From: an uncultured Caryophanales bacterium
GTDB lineage: Bacteria > Bacillota_I > Bacilli_A > RFN20 > CAG-826
Reading direction: 5' to 3'
DNA length: 11,422 nucleotides
Assembly (NCBI GenBank): GCA_937895315.1
Contig: CALAWM010000189.1
Span: 1 to 11,422 of the forward strand
Part shown: in pieces, positions 1 through 4,952 of the stretch
Position numbering within the stretch: the first letter of the stretch is position 1
Layout: every line of letters starts with the position of its first letter
Notes under the pieces: model-generated
The model's database searches: none
Told to the model about the DNA's origin: nothing
Seen by the model: the letters and a program-made list of their open reading frames with translations, nothing else
Translations under genes and position numbers: made by a program

Positions 1-852
1 TAAGTCATGAAGGGCACGACTATTGTCCGTAATGGTTAAGACGCCACTTGTTAAGAATATTGGAATAAAGAATGTATAAAAGTTAAGGGCGGTTTCCACA
101 ACTCCAAAGACAAGGAAACGTAATAAAACATTGATAAAGCGCGGTTTATAGCCTTCTTTTGTAACAACGGCAAGACCAGTGATAAACTTACCAAAACTAC
201 GGCCATAACCAACGAAAAGCGGGAATAAAAAGGTAGGGACAATCGCGCCAATAAAACTACTGATTGTTAGATTGAGAACTAAGAATTGACGAATTGGTGC
301 TTCAAACGCTTTATACTGCGGGTTTTCTTTAAAGTCATTGATGGCGTAATTATATAGTTCAATCCATTTACTTTCTTTTTGATCAGGGGTTAATTCGCTT
401 TTAAAGGTATAAGTAATGACGCCGTCCACCGTGGTAAAGGTAAAGAAACTTGTATCTTCACCCATTTTAAGAATAGTAGTGTGATAGTCAAATGGTTTTG
501 TGCCGTCGTAATACATACTATTTTCATAAACAAAACCACTATCAGGGGTTAGATAAAAATATTCTAAACGGTCAAACATTACTTCTTCATAGGCATTAAT
601 GTCGGTTGATATATAAATTGGTTCTTGATTACTATTTAAAAAATATAAACCAGATTTAAATTTGTAATCATTAAATTCTTTTTTGGCGGCTTTGGTCGCT
701 GGACTATTGGCGTTTATGCCATCGACAATCGCAAAACTAAAAAAGCCGATTAAGACAATAAATAGTAAGTCGACTAAATAAGCGATAAGTCTTTTACCAT
801 AGGGAGCATTTGTAATACTTGGATATTTTCTTTTACTTTTCCGGGGACGCAT
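1..852 (-). CDS. RDD family membrane protein, 3' end cut by window edge
   Basis: The frame is open from ATG at 852 to base 1 (284 codons) and its stop lies outside the window. It is an RDD-domain integral membrane protein, a family of mostly unknown function sometimes linked to ion or solute transport. Visible are a basic N-terminus, TM1 at about residues 21-45 with the family motif GKRLIAYLVD (R21, D28), a second segment at about 190-214, then GRSFGKFITGLAVV (216-230) and, just before the edge, SRALHDL, the usual C-terminal RDD motif; only a short tail is missing. Unusual is the polar stretch of about 140 residues (46-185) between TM1 and TM2, probably extracytoplasmic and rich in Tyr, Asp and Glu; most RDD proteins have a short loop here. 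No SD lies at normal spacing: an AAGGTGA is about 20 nt upstream, while an extended -10 ends 8 nt before the ATG, suggesting a leaderless mRNA. It is divergent from the acyltransferase gene. Confidence 0.85.
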   Translation of the reverse strand, partial: MRPRKSKRKYPSITNAPYGKRLIAYLVDLLFIVLIGFFSFAIVDGINANSPATKAAKKEFNDYKFKSGLYFLNSNQEPIYISTDINAYEEVMFDRLEYFYLTPDSGFVYENSMYYDGTKPFDYHTTILKMGEDTSFFTFTTVDGVITYTFKSELTPDQKESKWIELYNYAINDFKENPQYKAFEAPIRQFLVLNLTISSFIGAIVPTFLFPLFVGYGRSFGKFITGLAVVTKEGYKPRFINVLLRFLVFGVVETALNFYTFFIPIFLTSGVLTITDNSRALHDL

Positions 853-860
853 AATAACTA

Positions 861-869
861 ATTATAGCA
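861..869 (-). promoter_or_regulatory. Extended -10 promoter of the RDD gene
   Basis: Read on the minus strand this is TGCTATAAT, a perfect extended -10. Only 8 nt (TAGTTATT) separate it from the ATG at 852, so the predicted transcription start falls at or within 2-3 nt of the start codon. No convincing -35 is seen, as is common for extended -10 promoters. Confidence 0.6.
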
Positions 870-907
870 TTTCACCTTAAATTAATGCTTGATATATTTG
901 TTTTTAG

Positions 908-945
908 ATGAAATATAGGTTATTCAAATGAGATTTGAATTTCAT
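908..945. promoter_or_regulatory. Nested inverted repeat in the divergent promoter region
   Basis: A perfect inverted repeat, ATTCAAAT (922-929) / ATTTGAAT (933-940) with a 3-bp spacer, lies inside a second one, ATGAAAT (908-914) / ATTTCAT (939-945). The inner repeat covers the -35 area of the acyltransferase promoter and lies upstream of the RDD promoter, so a bound dimer could control both. The operator role is inferred from symmetry and position only. Confidence 0.4.
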
Positions 946-953
946 GATAGAAT
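945..953 (+). promoter_or_regulatory. Extended -10 promoter of the acyltransferase gene
   Basis: TGATAGAAT matches an extended -10 with one mismatch in the hexamer. It is followed by GGAATT and then the ATG at 960, so +1 is predicted on or next to the A of the start codon. There is no room for an SD in such a transcript, which again points to leaderless translation. Confidence 0.5.
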
Positions 954-959
954 GGAATT

Positions 960-1688
960 ATGAAGAAGAATAAAAAGTTTCGGCAAAATTGGTTTTTTCA
1001 CGTCATTAAATTTATTTTGAATATTTATAAAAGAAAACCATTGATTGTTAATGAAAGTGGATTACCGCTTGATCACGCCGCGATTATTGTCGCCAATCAT
1101 AGCGGGGCGGCCGGACCGATGGATATTTCTTTATTCTTTCCTTATCCTTTTATCCCGTGGGGTGCCCATCAAATGAAAGAAGGCTATCGTTCACGGTGGA
1201 ATTACGCTTATCACATCTTCTATCGCCAAAAAATGAAGTATGGCAAGTTTAAAAGTTTTGTGCTCGCCACTCTTCTATCAATTATTAATAAGTTTCTTTA
1301 TGTCAATATGCGCCTAGTACCCACTTATCAAGATATACGAATAACGAAGACGATGCGCGACAGTTTGAAGCATTTAAATGATAATATCCCGATTCTTATC
1401 TTCCCCGAAGACTCAAGGGAAGGATATGAAGATGAAATTAGTCACTTTAATGATGGTTTTGTCGTCCTCGCCGATTATGCTTACAATCACCGTAATATCG
1501 ATTTACCAATTTATCCCGTCTATTATTCAAAACACGACCGCATTATTATCATTGGAAAACCATTAATCTATAGTGAGTTAGTGAAGGAAAATATAAAAAG
1601 GTCAGACATTGCTGACCTTCTAAGAATCAAAGTTAATGAACTTTATGCTTCAATTAAAAGCCGGAAAGTTAAACATAAAAACCGTTAG
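960..1688 (+). CDS. plsC-like lysophospholipid acyltransferase family protein
   Basis: A 242-residue protein of the glycerolipid acyltransferase (PlsC/LPLAT) superfamily, which moves an acyl chain onto lysophosphatidic acid or a similar lysolipid at the inner membrane face. The N-terminus is basic and amphipathic (about 1-25). Motif I is IIVANHSGAAGPMD (43-55) with the catalytic His at 47, but the usual HX4D spacing is absent: residue 52 is Gly and the nearest Asp is D55. Motif III is LIFPEDSREGY (146-156), the equivalent of FPEG.R, and LPIYPVYY (182-189) fits motif IV. It resembles Firmicutes acyltransferase homologues with an NHxxxxGP-type first motif, so the substrate may not be lysophosphatidate. 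The start is set by the promoter immediately upstream. The gene converges on the mscS homologue with 2 bp between stops, and its 3' part contains a hairpin that works as a terminator for the opposite strand. Superfamily placement is firm, substrate unknown. Confidence 0.82.
   Translation: MKKNKKFRQNWFFHVIKFILNIYKRKPLIVNESGLPLDHAAIIVANHSGAAGPMDISLFFPYPFIPWGAHQMKEGYRSRWNYAYHIFYRQKMKYGKFKSFVLATLLSIINKFLYVNMRLVPTYQDIRITKTMRDSLKHLNDNIPILIFPEDSREGYEDEISHFNDGFVVLADYAYNHRNIDLPIYPVYYSKHDRIIIIGKPLIYSELVKENIKRSDIADLLRIKVNELYASIKSRKVKHKNR
1598..1619 (-). terminator. Intrinsic terminator of the mscS transcript, inside the acyltransferase ORF
   Basis: A perfect 8-bp stem, AAGGTCAG (1598-1605) / CTGACCTT (1612-1619), has a 6-nt loop. 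Read on the minus strand the stem runs into TTTTTATAT, so it is oriented to end minus-strand transcription about 70 nt past the mscS stop. On the plus strand it is coding (RSDIADL region of the acyltransferase) and has no T-tract. Confidence 0.65.
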
Positions 1689-1690
1689 TC

Positions 1691-2560
1691 TTAGGCAACT
1701 GGTCCACTTTCGGCAATAACGACTGGGACAACGATATCAATATTTTTATTTTGGAAATAAGCTATCAATTGACGTCTAAAGTCTCTTTCAACCCCAATGT
1801 GCTTGCGGTTTTTCGTTTTAATGTTGATTGTAAACTTTAAACCATCGTTAAGATCAATTAAAAGGACCTTCTCGGGCATTTCTAATACTTCGGTGTTCTT
1901 TTCTTTAAACTTATTTAAGAAGTTTTTGAAATCCGCGGATTCAAGTTCTTTTAAGTTAAAGTCATAATCCGCCCGGAATTCAATGACGGCAAAACTCGGA
2001 TTAAGACTCATGTTTTTAATGACCCGAATGTCCCCGTTATTAATGGTAATAACTTCACCCTTCCAGTTTTGCATTTTGATGCGGCGTAAACCAACGTCAA
2101 TAATGGTGCCGGCTTGGCTGCCAATTTCGACGTAGTCTCCAATCTTAAAGGTTTTTTCTAGTATCAAAAACATTCCAGCGATAACGTCTTTAATTAATTC
2201 TTGGGCGCCAAACCCAATCGCAAACGCTAAGACTCCAGCCCCAGCGAGTAACGGAATCAAATCAAGCCCTAGTTCGCTTAAAATCATTACCGCAATCCAG
2301 AAAAAGAAAAAGAATTGAATAATGTTATTAAGTAAGCGCCGGACGGTTTGTTGTTCTTTTGATTCAGTCCGTCCTAATTTCTTTTCAAATGATTTGGAAT
2401 TAAAAAGAATAATTCTAACAAGTCTCGTCACAATAAAGGCCAGGACCACCCACATTAAAATCATGATCGCGGTCACGATAAAATTTACTAAACCTTGATT
2501 GGGAATAATTGTAATTAATTGTTCTCTTAATAATGTTCGTAGTTGTTCTGCTAAACTCAT
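1691..2560 (-). CDS. mscS: Small-conductance mechanosensitive channel, MscS family
   Basis: A 289-residue MscS-type channel, the size of E. coli MscS, which opens under membrane tension to release solutes during hypo-osmotic shock. TM1 is at about 24-46 and TM2 at 77-97. The pore helix TM3 begins at about 101 and carries the Gly/Ala-rich series AGAGVLAFAIGFGAQELIKD (106-125) typical of the family. A beta domain follows (KIGDYVEIGSQAGTIIDVGLR, about 139-159), then the alpha/beta C-terminal vestibule domain to about residue 280. The start at 2560 has an excellent SD (GGAGGT, 2566-2571). It lies 105 bp downstream of the membrane gene at 2666-3349, separated by a possible hairpin terminator, so it may have its own promoter, although no clear -35/-10 pair is visible. 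Its transcript probably ends within the convergent acyltransferase gene. In a wall-less or thin-walled cell such a channel would matter for osmotic survival, which is inference. Confidence 0.93.
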   Translation of the reverse strand: MSLAEQLRTLLREQLITIIPNQGLVNFIVTAIMILMWVVLAFIVTRLVRIILFNSKSFEKKLGRTESKEQQTVRRLLNNIIQFFFFFWIAVMILSELGLDLIPLLAGAGVLAFAIGFGAQELIKDVIAGMFLILEKTFKIGDYVEIGSQAGTIIDVGLRRIKMQNWKGEVITINNGDIRVIKNMSLNPSFAVIEFRADYDFNLKELESADFKNFLNKFKEKNTEVLEMPEKVLLIDLNDGLKFTINIKTKNRKHIGVERDFRRQLIAYFQNKNIDIVVPVVIAESGPVA

Positions 2561-2581
2561 AATCTACCTCCGCGCTTAATT

Positions 2582-2598
2582 TTACCCTAAATGGGTAA
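2582..2598. promoter_or_regulatory. Inverted repeat upstream of mscS
   Basis: TTACCC (2582-2587) and GGGTAA (2593-2598) form a perfect 6-bp inverted repeat with a 5-nt spacer. On the minus strand the proximal half runs into TAAAAT (2580-2585), which could be a -10 placing +1 just before the SD. It could be an operator over the -10 or a small 5' UTR hairpin. Confidence 0.3.
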
Positions 2599-2616
2599 GA
2601 AATTACATAAAAATGA

Positions 2617-2656
2617 CAAAATCCGGATTATTTATACGTGAAATATCCCGGTTTTG
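2617..2656 (-). terminator. Possible terminator between the membrane-protein pair and mscS
   Basis: On the minus strand CAAAACCGG pairs with CCGGATTTTG (one bulged base) across a 21-nt loop whose inner part can pair further. The 3' arm ends in TTTTG, followed by TCATTTTTATG. It lies 9 nt after the stop of the gene at 2666. The large loop and interrupted T-tract make it weaker than the other terminators here. Confidence 0.4.
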
Positions 2657-2665
2657 TAATGGTAT

Positions 2666-3349
2666 TTAAAAGACAAACCGCAAAAGGGCGGTCAATATCG
2701 TGACGGCTAGAAAGATAATTCCGCCAAAGATTGAAAGAAGTAAGACGATAAAAAAGGCCACGCCGCCAAAGACAAAAAAGGCGATAATCCCAAAGATGAA
2801 TAGTAAGATACTTCCGATTATGCCGGCAATAAAAGAAAGGATTGACGGTAGTCTTTTAATAAAGTTAAGCGCGGCATATATTAATAATACAATCGCAATT
2901 CTAACGAGTGTAAAGACGATGATGTTTTGAACAGTTTGTCCCGAAGGAAATAATGATACCCCAATGAAGGTAAGACCAATAAGGAGCGCAATACTTCTTA
3001 CTAATTTATGTTTAATCGGCACATAACTACTTAAAGAAATAAGGGTGATTATGGTTCCCCCGACCAGTAAGATGAGATTTGGGGTCCCTAAGACACTATT
3101 TAGAAAGATGATTTCTAAAGTGACGGCGGCGACTAAAAGGAGTAATAATGTTCCTAACCCTTCTTTATTTACACTTGGTCTTCTTTTGACCTCATTATTC
3201 TCACTATTAACGTATTCGGGCTTAACCTTTTTAACTTTGACTGGTCGTTCTTTCTGATAACGACTACTAAGCATAATGATGACATATATTAAAACCCCTA
3301 AGAAGACTAAGCCACTGATAACTAGGGTAATAATTAACCAAGGTTCCAT
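2666..3349 (-). CDS. Polytopic membrane protein of unknown function
   Basis: I do not recognise this 227-residue protein. It has an N-terminal membrane segment (about 5-28), a charged Lys/Arg/Glu-rich linker (29-64, with KVKKVKPEYV and VKRRPSV), then about six or seven closely packed hydrophobic segments (near 65-85, 91-110, 118-133, 140-163, 168-188, 189-205, 207-226). The C-terminal segments are rich in Phe, Gly and Ile and hold almost no charge. There is no catalytic or transport motif that I can name, and no signal for secretion. Its ATG overlaps the stop of the preceding gene by one base (TAATG), with a GAGG SD inside that gene's last codons, so the two are translationally coupled and probably form one complex or function. 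A possible hairpin terminator follows. The real frame is supported by length, membrane pattern and coupling. Confidence 0.75.
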   Translation of the reverse strand: MEPWLIITLVISGLVFLGVLIYVIIMLSSRYQKERPVKVKKVKPEYVNSENNEVKRRPSVNKEGLGTLLLLLVAAVTLEIIFLNSVLGTPNLILLVGGTIITLISLSSYVPIKHKLVRSIALLIGLTFIGVSLFPSGQTVQNIIVFTLVRIAIVLLIYAALNFIKRLPSILSFIAGIIGSILLFIFGIIAFFVFGGVAFFIVLLLSIFGGIIFLAVTILTALLRFVF

Positions 3350-4062
3350 TATTTAACTTCCTCACTTTCTAAGAATTCTTGATCACTAAATAAACGACCA
3401 AGAACCCGAACAAATAATACAAGAATTCCCCACATAATTAAAGCAATAAGCGCAATTAGGGAAAGGGTAAAGAAACTTGTTAATTCTAAGAGTGCAAAGA
3501 AAAGTAAAGAATATAAAACGTAAGATAAGACACTAGCAATCCCTAGGCCAAAAGACATCACAATATAAGGTTCTTCTTTCGCTTTTAATTCTTTAATACG
3601 TCGCCCCGGATTAAGTCCGGTTTGATAAACACTATTTAAAAAAGTGCGCGTTAATAATCCGCTCCAGGAAAGGGGGATTAGTAACGTATCTAAACCGCTT
3701 CGTTTTGGTCGTATCTTTTCTTCTTTTGTTGCATAATGCTTTTCTAACTTCAATAGAAAAGGCATCAATCCGTAATAAAAGCCAATGCCTAAAGCCATTA
3801 TGATGACCGGAATAAAAGTAAATAACGCCGTTAATAAATAGATAACAATATATAAGGGTACTAAAAGAATCGTTAATAATACCCCTAAAGTAATCGTCAT
3901 TAAACGATACATAAATTTCTTAAACGGGTTTTGATTGATGATAATATAGTTTTCCGGTTTATAAAAGATATTAATTGTATGTTTTACTGTTTTAATTAAG
4001 CCGTGTTTAAAGTGGAGACGATAGAAAGGCACTAAGACTTTATCAATTTTTTGGAATTTCAT
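3349..4062 (-). CDS. Membrane protein of unknown function, first gene of a coupled pair
   Basis: A 237-residue protein that I do not recognise. A basic, probably cytoplasmic N-terminal region of about 50 residues (KFQKIDKVLVPFYRLHFKHG at 2-21) is followed by a long hydrophobic hairpin (about 53-105), a charged cytoplasmic-looking stretch (106-165; KLEKHYATKEEKIRPKRSG, NPGRRIKELKAKEEP) and a second hydrophobic pair (about 166-220), ending in an acidic tail (SDQEFLESEEVK). Four or more membrane passes in two pairs are likely. The start at 4062 is well defined by the SD GGGGAGGAAG about 5 nt upstream and by a promoter whose -10 ends at 4081. Its stop overlaps the start of the next membrane gene by one base. 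No enzyme or transporter motif is visible. Confidence 0.77.
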   Translation of the reverse strand: MKFQKIDKVLVPFYRLHFKHGLIKTVKHTINIFYKPENYIIINQNPFKKFMYRLMTITLGVLLTILLVPLYIVIYLLTALFTFIPVIIMALGIGFYYGLMPFLLKLEKHYATKEEKIRPKRSGLDTLLIPLSWSGLLTRTFLNSVYQTGLNPGRRIKELKAKEEPYIVMSFGLGIASVLSYVLYSLLFFALLELTSFFTLSLIALIALIMWGILVLFVRVLGRLFSDQEFLESEEVK

Positions 4063-4080
4063 ACATCTTCCTCCCCAAAA

Positions 4081-4110
4081 ATTATAACATATTAAAAATA
4101 ATTGTGTAAA
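4081..4110 (-). promoter_or_regulatory. Promoter of the membrane-protein pair
   Basis: On the minus strand: -35 TTTACA (4105-4110, one mismatch to TTGACA), an 18-bp spacer, then a perfect TATAAT (4081-4086) preceded by TGT as an extended -10. Transcription should start near 4075, directly before the GGGGAGG SD, giving a very short leader. Confidence 0.7.
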
Positions 4111-4121
4111 AAAAGTGTAAA
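4104..4121. repeat. Tandem GTGTAAA direct repeat over the -35
   Basis: GTGTAAA occurs at 4104-4110 and again at 4115-4121, 11 bp apart (one helical turn), with the first copy containing the -35 of the downstream promoter. It could be a two-site regulator box or just a duplicated -35 element. Confidence 0.3.
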
Positions 4122-4146
4122 TATTTTATAAAAAAGTTGTTAACCA

Positions 4147-4770
4147 CTATTTGTAGCGGTCTAAATTATTAAATATTTCAAGGGCGTAAGCTTTAAAAGC
4201 CTTTTCGTCTTTCATTAAAGACCATAACTCTTCTTGCATCGCTTTCATATACTTTGTTTCAAGCCATACTTTAATATAACCAGTTTCACTATATTTATCG
4301 ATAAGATGGGCGTAAACATCATTATAGATATTTTCAAAAGTTAAACCTTCCCGAAAGCGATATAAAAGCGCTCTTGCGACGACAATATCCGCCGGTTCAG
4401 CGCGGTCTGCTTCACTTATAATCATGCCGTATATTGAACGCGGTGCGCTTTTACTACTTGCTCGATGATCTTCAACGGCTTCACTCATAATCTTAATTTC
4501 CGAAGCGTTAAATGTCTTTTGGATGAAAGGATCATCTCTTAGCATCTTGGCCCCGATTAAATGATGAGTCTTCCGCTCTACAATTAAACCAACATCATGA
4601 AAAGCACTGATGACATACATCATATTTAAATCGACATTATAATCATGACCAATATCTAACGCTCTTTTAATGACATCAAAAACATGGTTACCGCGATGGG
4701 CGTAATCTAAAGTTTGATATAAAGGTAATATGTTATTTTCAATATAGGTTTTAAGTTCTTTATTAATCAT
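4147..4770 (-). CDS. HD-domain metal-dependent phosphohydrolase
   Basis: A 207-residue cytoplasmic HD-superfamily protein. The metal-binding residues are visible in order: H29 (in LDYAHRGNHVFDV), the H58-D59 pair (AFHDVGL), H69/H70 (KTHHLIGA), H102 (EDHRASS) and D122 (SEADRAE). Such enzymes hydrolyse phosphomonoesters or phosphodiesters, commonly of nucleotides; the substrate cannot be read from the sequence. After the HD core (about 20-145) comes a helical, charged C-terminal extension. The next Met lies at residue 50, beyond H29, so the ATG at 4770 is the likely start. It has no SD: its ATG lies only 8 nt (TACATAAA) downstream of the CCA end of tRNA-Arg, so it is probably co-transcribed with the tRNA and released as an mRNA with a tiny leader when the tRNA 3' end is cut. 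The 84-bp gap after it holds the promoter of the next pair and no strong terminator, only a T-run. Confidence 0.85.
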   Translation of the reverse strand: MINKELKTYIENNILPLYQTLDYAHRGNHVFDVIKRALDIGHDYNVDLNMMYVISAFHDVGLIVERKTHHLIGAKMLRDDPFIQKTFNASEIKIMSEAVEDHRASSKSAPRSIYGMIISEADRAEPADIVVARALLYRFREGLTFENIYNDVYAHLIDKYSETGYIKVWLETKYMKAMQEELWSLMKDEKAFKAYALEIFNNLDRYK

Positions 4771-4778
4771 TTTATGTA

Positions 4779-4855
4779 TGGCGTCCCGGGAGCGACTCGA
4801 ACGCCCGACTTACAGTTTCGAAGACTGTTGCTCTATCCAACTGAACTACCGGGAC
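4779..4855 (-). tRNA. tRNA-Arg, anticodon UCG
   Basis: A complete 77-nt cloverleaf with encoded CCA. The acceptor stem GTCCCGG/CCGGGAC (4849-4855 with 4783-4789) is followed by discriminator G and CCA (4779-4781). The D-arm is GTTC...GAGC with loop AGTTGGATA, keeping G18-G19 and A20, the known arginine identity base. The anticodon arm is ACAGT / CTTCGAA / ACTGT, so the anticodon is TCG (reads CGA and, by U34 wobble, other CGN codons). The variable loop is AAGTC. The T-arm is GGGCG-TTCGAGT-CGCTC with one G-U pair. Confidence 0.95.
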
Positions 4856-4866
4856 ACTATAATAAG

Positions 4867-4893
4867 ATTAAACTTTTTATGGGGAAATGTAAA
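4867..4893 (-). promoter_or_regulatory. Possible promoter of tRNA-Arg and the HD gene
   Basis: On the minus strand TTTACA (4888-4893) and TTTAAT (4867-4872) sit 15 bp apart. The predicted start is about 5 nt before the tRNA 5' end, directly after the lipoprotein terminator. The spacing is short, so this is tentative; TATTAT at 4859-4864 is too close to the tRNA to be its -10. Confidence 0.35.
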
Positions 4894-4898
4894 GAAAA

Positions 4899-4920
4899 AG
4901 CCCACTCTTTCGAGTGGGCT
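4899..4920 (-). terminator. Strong intrinsic terminator of the lipoprotein gene
   Basis: A perfect 9-bp stem, AGCCCACTC/GAGTGGGCT, has a GAAA tetraloop on the minus strand and is followed by TTTTCTTT. It lies about 30 nt after the lipoprotein stop and isolates that gene from the tRNA. Confidence 0.92.
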
Positions 4921-4952
4921 AAACCATTTAGGATAATAGTAGTACTAGTATA

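Noticed and set aside
2700..3257. Two Lys/Thr-rich plus-strand ORFs opposite the membrane protein
   Set aside because: They are the complement of hydrophobic codons on the other strand, without SD or promoter.
4104..4121. Short repeats as the beginning of a CRISPR array or transposon end
   Set aside because: Only two 7-bp copies exist, with no spacers, terminal inverted repeats, transposase or target duplication anywhere in the window.
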